DNA from: Gottfriedia acidiceleris
GTDB taxonomy: Bacteria; Bacillota; Bacilli; Bacillales; Bacillaceae_G
DNA: 64,000 nucleotides
NCBI RefSeq assembly: GCF_023115465.1
Contig: NZ_CP096034.1
Coordinates: 744,001-808,000, forward strand
Direction: 5' to 3'
This document shows, one piece after another, positions 34,922-42,863 of the stretch. Every line of letters begins with the position of its first letter. The stretch's first letter is position 1. Below the pieces are notes generated by a model. The model had not been told where the DNA came from. It made no database searches and saw only the letters and a list, made by a program, of their open reading frames with translations. The position numbers were made by a program, and so were the translations under genes.

Positions 34922-35754
34922 CCATCAATATCCTCCACATCAGGACCATTCCATAAATTTTTACCGTAAAAGATTTCATCCATCTCATACTTCACTTTTT
35001 CTTCTATTTGTGAAATTTCCTCCGCGTCTAATTTTTCTTTTGTGTAGCCAAAAAGATAATTGTCTAAATTAAATTGCTTCAACTTACATTTCGTATGAAA
35101 AATATTTTCTTGGAACACATTCACATCAATCATCTGATACATTTCCTTTATTTTTTGAGGAATGTAATTTTGGATTGAGTTTATATCATGATCAATAAAC
35201 AATTTATAACCGCTAACATCACGAGTAAATCCTCGAACACGATAATCAATTGTCATAATATCGGCATCAAATTGGTGTATTAAATAGTTTAAAGCTTTTA
35301 AAGGAGAAATTTCTCCACAAGTAGATACATCAATATCTGCTCTGAACGTGCTGATTCCATCATCCGGATGATATTCTGGGTAGGTGTGAACAGTAATATG
35401 ACTTTTATCTAAAGCCGCTACTACTAGCTCCGGTAATGGACCAGGTGATTCGGAATAAGTTTCAGATGAAGGGTTATCAACCGGACCTTCTGAAACGAGA
35501 ATCGTAACACTTGCTCCTTGAGGGTCATAATCTTGTTTTGCAATATTTAGGATGTGAGCTCCAATTATATGCGTAACTTCAGTTAAAATTTTTGTTAAAC
35601 GGTCAGCGTTATATTGATCATCGATGTACTGAATATATGCTTCACGTTCTTCTTTCGTTTTTGTAAAGCAAATATCATACATATTAAAACTTAAAGATTT
35701 CGTTAAGTTGTTGAAACCATAAAGTTGAAAATTATTTGACGATGAAATATTCAT
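34918..35754 (-). CDS. speD: S-adenosylmethionine decarboxylase proenzyme (large bacterial type)
   Basis: SpeD makes decarboxylated SAM, the aminopropyl donor for SpeE. The 278-residue product is the long, E. coli-like class rather than the short type (about 126 residues) of B. subtilis. Autocleavage should occur before Ser118 in [20 protein letters not shown], creating the pyruvoyl group. The catalytic cysteine is likely in [15 protein letters not shown]. The start follows TTAGGAGG. The stop overlaps the next start as ATGATGG, giving tight coupling with the decarboxylase-SpeE fusion. A terminator-like hairpin lies in its leader. Confidence 0.92.
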   Translation of the reverse strand: MNISSSNNFQLYGFNNLTKSLSFNMYDICFTKTKEEREAYIQYIDDQYNADRLTKILTEVTHIIGAHILNIAKQDYDPQGASVTILVSEGPVDNPSSETYSESPGPLPELVVAALDKSHITVHTYPEYHPDDGISTFRADIDVSTCGEISPLKALNYLIHQFDADIMTIDYRVRGFTRDVSGYKLFIDHDINSIQNYIPQKIKEMYQMIDVNVFQENIFHTKCKLKQFNLDNYLFGYTKEKLDAEEISQIEEKVKYEMDEIFYGKNLWNGPDVEDIDG

Positions 35755-35805
35755 CTATTGTCCTCCTAATTTTACAAAGTAAAAAAGTACGTACGAAAAA
35801 GTAAA

Positions 35806-35838
35806 AGCGACTGTACAATAGTCGCTAGTGTAACTACT
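35806..35838 (-). terminator. Hairpin in the speD leader
   Basis: On the minus strand, AGCGACT / AGTCGCT with loop ATTGTAC is followed by TTTTACTTTTT. It lies about 50-80 bases before the speD start, so it is either a second stop for the upstream glycosyltransferase transcript or an attenuator of the polyamine operon. Confidence 0.5.
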
Positions 35839-35927
35839 CAATATATATTGTTTGTTTTTGAATTATTCATTATTCACATAAGTTAATGATTGGGGAGTTA
35901 CTAATCGATAATGTTATTTGTTGTTTT

Positions 35928-35960
35928 ATTTAAAAAAATCAGAAAATAATAATCCTGAAA
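35928..35960 (-). terminator. Weak terminator after the glycosyltransferase gene
   Basis: On the minus strand, TCAGGA / TTCTGA is followed by T7 directly after the stop. The stem is short and AT-rich. Confidence 0.5.
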
Positions 35961-35965
35961 ATTTT

Positions 35966-37117
35966 TTAAGCCTTCTTAGTTATGAGGATTGGTGGATGTG
36001 ATGTAAAGATTAGTTCGAATTCCTGTACTAATTTTTTAAAGATACTATTCCAATCCTGTGTTAATGCGTAATCTCTTGCTTTTTTTGACATATGCTTTAA
36101 CATCTCGCTTCCATGTAAGCAATCCTCAATTGCTTGGCAAAATGAAGATGTATTTTGTGGCTCACAAAGGACACCAGTTGAATAATCTCTAATTATATTT
36201 TTAACTCCGCCTGCATTTGCACCAATCACTGGTGTTCCACAAGCCATTGCTTCAAGTACTACATTCCCAAATGTTTCAGTATGAGAAGGAAAGACCATTA
36301 AATCAGACACACCATAAATATCAACTAAGTCCTTTTTTTGAAGGTAGCCTGTATAAATAATTTGATCGGTACCAGTTTTCTTAATCATTTCTTCTTTTTT
36401 TGGACCATCTCCAACGATTATCCAAGTTAAATTTTTGTTAAAACGTTGTTTAGTGTAGTTTATTATTTTGGATAAGGTTTCTAAATCCTTTTCAGGTGCA
36501 ATTCTGCCGACAAAACAAACCGTATATTTAGAAGTAATATTATATTTTTGTTTTATTTCATTATGATTCAAAGTTGGACGAAAGATCGAACAGTCAACGC
36601 CATGGGTCCAAATAGAGAGATTGTTAAAACCTTTTGTCTCTAAATGATTGAATGTATCCTTCGAAGGAACAAATATTTTTTGAGTAGGTTTATGAAACCA
36701 ATCTAAATACTTCCATAAAATATTTTCTAAGAATGTTAAGTTATAGTACTGAAGATAATGATCAAAATTTGTGTGGTATGAAGCAACTAAAGGAATTTTC
36801 ATTTTTTTAGCAATATGGAGACCACTTAATCCAATCGTAAATGGCGTTGCGATATGAATAATATCCGGATTAAATTCTTTTAGCGTCTTTTTCATTTTAG
36901 AAAGGTTTGGAAATGAAATTTTACATTCAGGATAAATTTTAAATGGAACAGATTTTAATCTTGTTACATCTTGCGTTGATAATAAACCGTAGTCTTCAGG
37001 AGCAAACACATGGTATGAATGGCCATGATCTTTTAAGTAATTTGTAAATCGATTTAAAGTTTTGGCAACACCATTCACTTGTGGAATATAGGTGTCTGTA
37101 AAAATAGCTACTCTCAT
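35966..37117 (-). CDS. GT4-type glycosyltransferase (mannosyl/diacylglycerol glucosyltransferase-like)
   Basis: A 383-residue GT-B enzyme of the GT1/GT4 group. The N-terminal domain has FTDTYIPQVNGVAKTLNRF and the acceptor-side PDIIHIATPFTIGLSG. The donor domain has CFVGRIAPEKDLETL and the E-X7-E segment HTETFGNVVLEAMACGTPVI. The YIPQVNGV start is typical of alpha-glycosyltransferases acting on lipid or sugar acceptors, such as MgtA-like mannosyltransferases. No signal peptide is present; it is likely membrane-peripheral. The start follows GAGGAGGAG. The PAP2 gene lies 12 bases upstream in the same operon, suggesting glycolipid or undecaprenyl-linked chemistry. Confidence 0.85.
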   Translation of the reverse strand: MRVAIFTDTYIPQVNGVAKTLNRFTNYLKDHGHSYHVFAPEDYGLLSTQDVTRLKSVPFKIYPECKISFPNLSKMKKTLKEFNPDIIHIATPFTIGLSGLHIAKKMKIPLVASYHTNFDHYLQYYNLTFLENILWKYLDWFHKPTQKIFVPSKDTFNHLETKGFNNLSIWTHGVDCSIFRPTLNHNEIKQKYNITSKYTVCFVGRIAPEKDLETLSKIINYTKQRFNKNLTWIIVGDGPKKEEMIKKTGTDQIIYTGYLQKKDLVDIYGVSDLMVFPSHTETFGNVVLEAMACGTPVIGANAGGVKNIIRDYSTGVLCEPQNTSSFCQAIEDCLHGSEMLKHMSKKARDYALTQDWNSIFKKLVQEFELIFTSHPPILITKKA

Positions 37118-37129
37118 AACTTCTCCTCC

Positions 37130-37663
37130 TCACAAATGGTAGATAAAAAACTGTGAAATAAATGTAGTAAATATACCAAGTAATATTCCGAAAAACACAT
37201 CTGTTGGATAATGTAAGCCAAGATAAATTCGAGAGAAAGAGACACACAAAACTAAAGGAAGTAAAATAAATGACGTAAATGGTAAATAAATCATTATAGG
37301 AAGTGCAACAGAAATTATTGCCGTTGTATGACCAGAAGGAAAGGAATGATCTTTTAAAGGATTTTTCAGCACAAAAGTACCTTCTAGTTTAAGATAAGGT
37401 CTTTTACGTGGATAAAAGCGCTTAAGAAAATGAACAGGAATATGGCTAAGAGAAAGGGTACAACAACATAAGATTGATGCTTCATGCAATTCACCCTTGG
37501 AATAAAGTAATAAAATTAGTGCTGATGCAATTGTAAAAGTAGCTCCGCCAAGATGTGTAATATTACGAAAGAAAAAATTCAAGGAACGCTTCTGGAACAA
37601 TGAATTAACGCGATAAAACAGTTGACATTCATATGTGTGAATCTTTTGAAGAATAGCGCTCAT
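37130..37663 (-). CDS. PAP2 superfamily membrane phosphatase
   Basis: A 177-residue membrane enzyme with five to six helices. All three PAP2 motifs are present: KRFYPRKRPY, SFPSGHTTA and SRIYLGLHYPTDV, giving the catalytic histidines and Asp. Such proteins dephosphorylate lipid phosphates, for example undecaprenyl pyrophosphate or phosphatidylglycerophosphate. The start follows ATGGAGGATG. It is the first gene of a pair with the glycosyltransferase. The substrate is inferred only at family level. Confidence 0.88.
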   Translation of the reverse strand: MSAILQKIHTYECQLFYRVNSLFQKRSLNFFFRNITHLGGATFTIASALILLLYSKGELHEASILCCCTLSLSHIPVHFLKRFYPRKRPYLKLEGTFVLKNPLKDHSFPSGHTTAIISVALPIMIYLPFTSFILLPLVLCVSFSRIYLGLHYPTDVFFGILLGIFTTFISQFFIYHL

Positions 37664-37749
37664 TTTTCATCCTCCATTATGCTGATATGTGTAACTTCAT
37701 TATAAAAAGGGTTTATGGATTTAAATAGAAGCTTTTGTAAATGAATAAT

Positions 37750-38082
37750 TTAGATATGTAAATTTTTATTAAACGAATCGGAGCGGGGATGAATAAGGAA
37801 TGCTGGGATAGTTAACATCTGTCTTAAGACTGCAAATAATATCTGAATAAGTGCTATTAAAATAATGGAAAGTACAATTAAAAAGCTGAAACTAAATTAA
37901 TTTCTTGAAGGTGCAAATAAAATTAGTGGAACTGCAAACAAAAAAGTCAATTCTACAAATAATATCGCTTTAACTGCAAAAAAGACAGTTAATCCTAAAT
38001 AAGAATGAGCAGAAAGCACAAAAATTAAAAGAAAAACCTTAAAATAGATTCAGAGAACACCAAATGAAACAAGATCAACCAC
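37750..38082 (-). pseudogene. Decayed membrane-protein gene
   Basis: A 111-codon minus-strand frame from GTG 38082 to TAA at 37752-37750 is broken by an in-frame TGA after VDLVSFGVL and a TAA after LFAPSRN. Between the stops the text is highly hydrophobic (LTVFFAVKAILFVELTFLFA) and continues FSFSFLIVLSIILIALIQIL to RQMLTIPAFLIHPRSDSF. This is the pattern of a polytopic membrane protein with two nonsense mutations. I do not recognise the family. The rest of 37664-38154 shows only the ytoA terminator. Confidence 0.5.
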
Positions 38083-38114
38083 AAAAAAAGAGAAGGCATG
38101 AATTCCTTCTCAGT
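38083..38114 (-). terminator. Terminator after ytoA
   Basis: On the minus strand, GAGAAGG / CCTTCTC is followed by T7, about 40 bases past the ytoA stop. Confidence 0.8.
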
Positions 38115-38154
38115 GTGGAAAGTTTTATAAATAAATCCTTAAATTCGTCCTTCA

Positions 38155-38682
38155 CTATTTTGACTGATTTCCTTCTTCTACCTTTTTATAGAATTGTCCT
38201 TTTTCAATATATTCTCTACGAATTCGATCCATATCAATGATGTCTTCCTCTGTTAATTCACGTACTACTTTAGCAGGTCTACCAAACGCTAATGTGTTAG
38301 GAGGTATTACTTTTCCGCCTGGAACTAAGCTACCTGCACCGATCATTGCACCTTCACCGATTTCGGCACCGTCTAAAACGATTGAACCCATCCCAACTAA
38401 TGCATTCTTTTTAACAGTACAACTATGTAAAATAACACTATGTCCAATTGTTACGCCATCTTCTAAAATTAGAGGGCATTTTGGACTTTGGTGAAGAACA
38501 GATAAATCTTGAACATTTACATCATTTCCAATAATTGTATCATTAACGTCGCCACGGATTACTGCACCAAAAAACACACTACTATTTGCTCCAATTGTGA
38601 CAGAACCGGTAACAGTTGCAGTTGAAGCGATAAAAGCTGATGGTTCGATTTTGGGTTGCTTCCCTTTGTATGGTAATATCAT
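38155..38682 (-). CDS. ytoA: Gamma-carbonic-anhydrase-like hexapeptide protein YtoA
   Basis: A 175-residue left-handed beta-helix protein. Hexapeptide turns run from SAFIASTATVTGSVTIGANS to VPGGKVIPPNTLAFGRPAKVV. Candidate metal histidines are in LSVLHQSP, TIGHSVILHSC, as in gamma-class carbonic anhydrases, and the Arg-Asp pair of VIRGDVN is kept. Activity as a carbonic anhydrase is not shown for many YtoA-type members. The ribosome-binding site is weak (CAACGGTATAG), so expression may be modest. It is divergent from ytpB. Confidence 0.88.
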   Translation of the reverse strand: MILPYKGKQPKIEPSAFIASTATVTGSVTIGANSSVFFGAVIRGDVNDTIIGNDVNVQDLSVLHQSPKCPLILEDGVTIGHSVILHSCTVKKNALVGMGSIVLDGAEIGEGAMIGAGSLVPGGKVIPPNTLAFGRPAKVVRELTEEDIIDMDRIRREYIEKGQFYKKVEEGNQSK

Positions 38683-38841
38683 ACTATACCGTTGCCAAGC
38701 ATATAAAAAAATACGATGATTGTTTAGTGAAATTGTCTAAACAACAAGGCAACGTAATTCACCTCCATAATATTTACTTCAATATGAGTATAACTTATTT
38801 TACCAATATGTAATTAATGAAAAATAGGGAGGAGTGAAAAA

Positions 38842-39936
38842 ATGTCACTACCTAAAAATCCGATCCAATTAATGCCGAAAGTTTATAAAGCTGTTTTTCC
38901 TTTAGTGCACCAAGAATTGAACTATTGGAGAAATTTTGCAACGACAATCCCAGATCCAGAACTTAGAAAACAAGCATTAATGAGTATTGATACAAAAACA
39001 TTTCATTGTGAAGGTGGTGCAATTTTAGCATTACTTTCTGAAAAGAATTTAAAACCAGTAATAGAATTTATCGTTGCATATCAAACAATTAGTGATTACT
39101 TAGATAATTTATGCGATCGTAGTACTTCGCTTGATCCAATTGATTTTGAAGCACTACATGAGTCAATGATTGATGCAGTAAAATGCCAAAAATCCGATCA
39201 AATGTATTATCGCTTCCGAGAAGAACAAGATGATGGTGGATATTTACGTGCACTAGTTTCAAAGTGTCATAGTAGTTTAAATCAATCGAAGCATTATGAG
39301 GGAATTAAAGAGTACTTAGTTCAACTTGCTGATTATTATTGTAAGTTACAAATACATAAGCATGTAAAAAAAGAAGAGCGAGTGCCTAGATTAACAAACT
39401 GGTTTGAAAAATATCAACCAGACCTTTCTGACTTAGAATGGTATGAATTTTCTGCGTGCGCAGGTTCAACACTTGGGATTTTTTGTTTAGTTTCTTATTC
39501 ATTTAACGAAGCGATTTCTGAAAAATTATTTGAACAAGTCTATAAGAGTTATTTCCCTTACGTGCAAGGACTTCATATACTACTAGATTATGTAATTGAT
39601 CAAAAGGAAGACGAAGAAGGCGGAGATTTAAATTTCTGCAGTTATTACCCTTCTAAAGATGTCATGTTAAATAGGATTGAGTATTTTTCAACTAAAAGTG
39701 ATCAAGCCTTAAAAGATTTAAAAGACTATCGTTTTCATCGAATGATCTGTCAAGGATTGCTAGGCATTTACTTAGCCGATAAAAAAATGGCAGGGCCAGA
39801 CGAGATGAAAAGGATTAGAAGAGGAATTGTTAAGAACGGTGGCTTAACTTCATTCTTTTTCTATGGCAATGCTAAGTTATATTTTAAATTAAAAGAGTTA
39901 AAGGCTAGTAATAGAAGGATGAAGGAATCGGTTTAA
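38842..39936 (+). CDS. ytpB: Tetraprenyl-beta-curcumene synthase (DUF2600)
   Basis: YtpB cyclises the C35 tetraprenyl diphosphate to tetraprenyl-beta-curcumene, a precursor of sesquarterpenes found in Bacillus spores. The 364-residue product matches the B. subtilis length. The Asp-rich region FIVAYQTISDYLDNLCDR and the late HILLDYVIDQKEDEEGGDLN supply likely diphosphate and metal contacts. It belongs to a terpene cyclase class with no similarity to classical ones. The start follows TAGGGAGGAG. It is a single gene with a strong terminator. Its presence supports a spore-forming Bacillaceae host. Confidence 0.93.
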   Translation: MSLPKNPIQLMPKVYKAVFPLVHQELNYWRNFATTIPDPELRKQALMSIDTKTFHCEGGAILALLSEKNLKPVIEFIVAYQTISDYLDNLCDRSTSLDPIDFEALHESMIDAVKCQKSDQMYYRFREEQDDGGYLRALVSKCHSSLNQSKHYEGIKEYLVQLADYYCKLQIHKHVKKEERVPRLTNWFEKYQPDLSDLEWYEFSACAGSTLGIFCLVSYSFNEAISEKLFEQVYKSYFPYVQGLHILLDYVIDQKEDEEGGDLNFCSYYPSKDVMLNRIEYFSTKSDQALKDLKDYRFHRMICQGLLGIYLADKKMAGPDEMKRIRRGIVKNGGLTSFFFYGNAKLYFKLKELKASNRRMKESV

Positions 39937-39950
39937 AATGGAATAAGAAG

Positions 39951-40008
39951 GTAAACACGAAAAAGGATAGTAAATAAAACTATCCTTTTTGTCCTTTTTC
40001 GTGTTTAC
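39951..40008. terminator. Bidirectional terminator between ytpB and the antiporter gene
   Basis: The outer arms GTAAACACGAAAAAGGA / TCCTTTTTCGTGTTTAC compete with the inner AAAAGGATAG / CTATCCTTTT. The antiporter stop codon lies within its last bases. Confidence 0.85.
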
Positions 40009-41156
40009 ACATTTACATTTAAAACTTCACTTTTTTCTGTAAAGAATAACTTCATAAGTGGTGGAGTTACAATCGTTGTGATTAGTACCACAATAACAAG
40101 GATGGCAAACATTTCCTTACTTAAAAGATTATTTGCTAAACCTGTTGATGCCATAATCAGTGCAACTTCTCCACGTGATACCATTGCTGATCCAATTCCG
40201 AGCGAATTTTTAGTTGGAAATCCCGCTAGTTTTGCTCCTATTGCTCCACCAATTAGTTTCGTTAAAATGGCGATCATACTTATCACAATAATAGTCGGAA
40301 TTGAATGACTTAATCCCTTAAATTGAACTGATACACCTATTAGAGTGAAAAACACAGGTACAAATACAGAGTAAGCAATCGTTTCGACCTTTTCAAAAAC
40401 CTCATGTTTAAACTTAGTAACGGATATCGATATTCCTGCGATATAAGCGCCAATTATTGCAGCAATACCTGTTTGGTCTGCAAAAGCTGAGAATAAGAAG
40501 CAAACTATTAAAGCAGCAGAGATTAATGTTTCTGAAACGTTTAGCTTTATAAACTTTTTTAGGAACCAAGGTACAATCTTCCAACCGATTATTATGGCAA
40601 ATGTAAAAAATATAAATTTTTTAAATAAAAGAATTGGTAAACTAACGGCGCTTCCACTAAAACTCATAACAAATGCTAATGCTATGATGACCACAATATC
40701 ATCGATTACGGCCGCTCCTAAAATTGTTGCTCCATCTTTTGTTTTAAGTTTACCCATTTCTTTTAATGTAGCCACCGAAATACTTACACTAGTTGCAGAA
40801 AGAATCAGCCCTAAAAAAATGGCTTCAAATTGATTTAAGTTTATGGATATTCCATAAAGATAACCAGAGAATAATGGGAATAGTATTCCGAGTAACCCTA
40901 CATAAGAAGAAGCTTTCCCAGTTCGTTTAAATTCATTAAGATCAGTTTCTAAACCTGCAATAAACATAAGTAAAATGACGCCAATTTCGCTCATTTCATG
41001 TAATGTCTCTGTTTCAGTAATGATTCCAAGAACAGCCGGCCCTAGTATAATCCCTATTAATAGCTTTCCTAAAACTGCAGGCTGACCAAGCTTTGTACTT
41101 AAATCCCCAAATACTTTAGAGGCAATTAAAATAATCGCAAGTTGCACATAAAGCAT
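40005..41156 (-). CDS. CPA2-type cation/proton antiporter
   Basis: A 383-residue membrane protein with about twelve helices, of the monovalent cation:proton antiporter-2 group (NapA/GerN-like). The ion site is expected at Asp152-Asp153 in LGAAVIDDIVVIIALA. GQPAVLGKLLIGIILGPAVLG at the N-terminus is a family signature. It lacks the cytoplasmic NAD-binding TrkA-N domain found in Kef-type systems. The start follows CGGGAGATG. A large terminator-like hairpin sits immediately upstream, so transcription must cross it unless a promoter is hidden there. Na+ versus K+ preference cannot be told. Confidence 0.88.
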   Translation of the reverse strand: MLYVQLAIILIASKVFGDLSTKLGQPAVLGKLLIGIILGPAVLGIITETETLHEMSEIGVILLMFIAGLETDLNEFKRTGKASSYVGLLGILFPLFSGYLYGISINLNQFEAIFLGLILSATSVSISVATLKEMGKLKTKDGATILGAAVIDDIVVIIALAFVMSFSGSAVSLPILLFKKFIFFTFAIIIGWKIVPWFLKKFIKLNVSETLISAALIVCFLFSAFADQTGIAAIIGAYIAGISISVTKFKHEVFEKVETIAYSVFVPVFFTLIGVSVQFKGLSHSIPTIIVISMIAILTKLIGGAIGAKLAGFPTKNSLGIGSAMVSRGEVALIMASTGLANNLLSKEMFAILVIVVLITTIVTPPLMKLFFTEKSEVLNVNV

Positions 41157-41182
41157 AAATTCATCTCCCGTCTGATCGCATA

Positions 41183-41243
41183 AAAAAAGAACCTGCCACG
41201 ATTGGGTAAGTAAATTACATACTTATCCCAATCGTGACAGGCT
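41183..41243 (-). terminator. Long terminator-like hairpin in the antiporter leader
   Basis: On the minus strand, CCTGTCACGATTGGGATAAGT pairs with ACTTACCCAATCGTGGCAGG almost without mismatch, followed by TTCTTTTTTT. The T-run ends about 25 bases before the antiporter start codon. Confidence 0.75.
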
Positions 41244-41338
41244 CCTCCGAACAATGCATTAAATTTAATCTAAGTATAAACTAAAATTGAGTTAAAAACC
41301 AGCTTAAGTATTAAATTGGTATCAATTTAAATAGAAAC

Positions 41339-41701
41339 TTAGTTTAATAGAATTAATAAAATAAGTGAAATAAAATAAGCAAAATGAATGAGTATAAACA
41401 AAATGGCGCTTTTTATTTTTCGAAAAAATAACATATGTTTAAGTACAAAAGAGTGTACATAAATTAAAATCATACTCCCGAAGAAACCATAAAAATACCC
41501 GTAAATTACCCAAAGGGTCATCTGATTGACTTGTGAAGATTCTGTATGAAATCCTCGATATAATGAAACAAGATAAAAAACTGACCAGTAATTGATGAAC
41601 GCAATTAGCCCAATTAATAATAATATCCAATTCGAATTCCGTAAAATGAACTGAAAAACATTACGAAGTATTTTTTTCAAATTGTTTAGGTTGGTAGTCA
41701 A
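41339..41701 (-). CDS. Small membrane protein of unknown function
   Basis: A 120-residue protein with three to four hydrophobic segments: SNWILLLIGLIAFINYWSVF, TLWVIYGYFYGFFGSMILIY and SAILFILIHFAYFISLILLI. The N-terminus is basic. The likely start is TTG after AGGGGCGTGAAGAG, a moderate site. It is on the same strand as the antiporter, with the long hairpin between them. I recognise no family. Composition is consistent with a real membrane protein rather than a chance frame. Confidence 0.6.
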   Translation of the reverse strand: MTTNLNNLKKILRNVFQFILRNSNWILLLIGLIAFINYWSVFYLVSLYRGFHTESSQVNQMTLWVIYGYFYGFFGSMILIYVHSFVLKHMLFFRKIKSAILFILIHFAYFISLILLILLN

Positions 41702-42017
41702 CTCTTCACGCCCCTAGAGTTGGTTTATCACAATCAACTACGAATTGGTTTGTATAAACAAATCAATTAAATTGGTTAGATCTTTACATAATATTCAATT
41801 GATTATATGAATACGCCGTAATTAAATATTATTAATAATTTTTTGGAAATTTTTATAGGTCGATAAAGTTACTAGTTATTTTATGTTTTATCAAAAGGGG
41901 ATATGTTCTTAAAAAAACTGATTGGTGTTTACTAAACTCATAGTTAAACAAGTGATTTAAACAAAAAAAGAGGCCCAATAAGTCCAATGGCTTAAGGGGC
42001 GCTCTGTTTAATTTAAT
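41702..42017. other. Intergenic region upstream of the small membrane protein gene
   Basis: No gene is visible. It includes an inverted repeat, AACCAATT-like text around 41705-41775 (CAACTACGAATTGG, CAATTAAATTGG), very AT-rich sequence, and the terminator of the His-rich gene. Confidence 0.35.
41964..42007 (-). terminator. Terminator after the His-rich gene
   Basis: On the minus strand, AGAGCGCCCC / GGGCCTCT with an additional AAGCCATTGGACTTATT core is followed by T7. Confidence 0.65.
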
Positions 42018-42500
42018 TTAATTTTTAGTTGGTTCGATTTGAGTAAATATATCTCGGTGAACTCTTTTCATTTCTTCAAAAAATTGCTCTCGTTTAATAT
42101 TATTATTATCTAATATTTCTTTAAATGAATTTGTTTTACCTTTTTGAGCGATGATATTTTCCAAAGGTTTATTTGAAAGTTTTGATACAACAGCGATAAA
42201 TATTAATTTCTTCATTTCCATTTTATGTTGCTCAACAGCTTTATTTATATTAGCTTCAGGTTGGTTTAAGTAATTAGAAATATACTTAACAACTTCTTTT
42301 TTGTGGTTTTCTAACATTTTGTTCGCTTTATTGTTATGGTGATGATGATGTCTATGATGCTCACCATCTTCTGTTGTTACATCATGATCATGATGTGGAT
42401 GGACATAATAATTTGCTGCCGCGATGTTTTGGGCATTTACTGTAATTGTACTTAACGTAAAAAGACTAACTACTGCACCTGCAAAAATAGCTTTTTTCAT
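42018..42500 (-). CDS. Secreted histidine-rich protein
   Basis: A 160-residue protein with a clear signal peptide (MKKAIFAGAVVSLFTLSTIT, likely cleaved after VNA at residue 23). Eleven histidines fall within residues 34-55 (HPHHDHD and EHHRHHHHH), a likely zinc, nickel or copper chelating segment. The remaining 100 residues are polar and helical (MLENHKKEVVKYISNYLNQP, FEEMKRVHRDIF). ATG 42500 follows AAGAGGT; the frame extends upstream without a better site. I do not recognise the helical domain. A role in metal binding or envelope stress is an inference from composition. Confidence 0.75.
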   Translation of the reverse strand: MKKAIFAGAVVSLFTLSTITVNAQNIAAANYYVHPHHDHDVTTEDGEHHRHHHHHNNKANKMLENHKKEVVKYISNYLNQPEANINKAVEQHKMEMKKLIFIAVVSKLSNKPLENIIAQKGKTNSFKEILDNNNIKREQFFEEMKRVHRDIFTQIEPTKN

Positions 42501-42644
42501 TTTGATTACCTCTTTTCTTATTTTGATTTTTTTATCTTTACCAATTTTCCAAGAAAAATTTACCATTAATAAATTTTTAATGAATTTTTAAGGTGTTTAT
42601 AAGTTTTGAGGAAATCAAACAATATGAAGAATTGGGTACAAAAT

Positions 42645-42675
42645 AAAAAAACTGTCTTAAATTAGACAGTTTTTT
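42645..42675. repeat. 31-bp direct repeat with hairpin, copy 1
   Basis: AAAAAACTGTCTTAAATTAG continuing ACAGTTTTTTC forms a hairpin (ACTGTCT / AGACAGT) with A- and T-runs. It is identical to 43184-43214. The two copies bracket the segment that holds the palindromic repeat element. Confidence 0.8.
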
Positions 42676-42738
42676 CATGCTGTTGAAAAACTACCTTATC
42701 AATTAATTATTAAATTTTCGTGAAAGGAGTAGAGTGGG

Positions 42739-42863
42739 GTTGATTTCCATTACAGGATGCTCGCTTTCCATGGGGCGAGACCTGAGCCTCCTCGGCAAGC
42801 CTGTGGGGTCTCAGCCTTCCCGCTTATCCCATAGGAGTCGAGCATCCCTCCATTCCAATCAAC
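42739..42863. repeat. Bacillaceae-type palindromic intergenic repeat element
   Basis: A GC-rich 125-bp island bounded by inverted GTTGATT / AATCAAC ends. Internal text such as GGATGCTCGCTTTCCATGGG, GAGCCTCCTCGGCAAGCCTG, TGGGGTCTCAGC and GAGTCGAGCATCCCTCCATT matches a widespread intergenic repeat style I know from many Bacillaceae genomes. Complementary blocks (GGATGCTCG / CGAGCATCC, CGAGACC / GGTCTC-like) fold it into one long hairpin. A 60-codon frame across it is not a gene. Confidence 0.8.
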
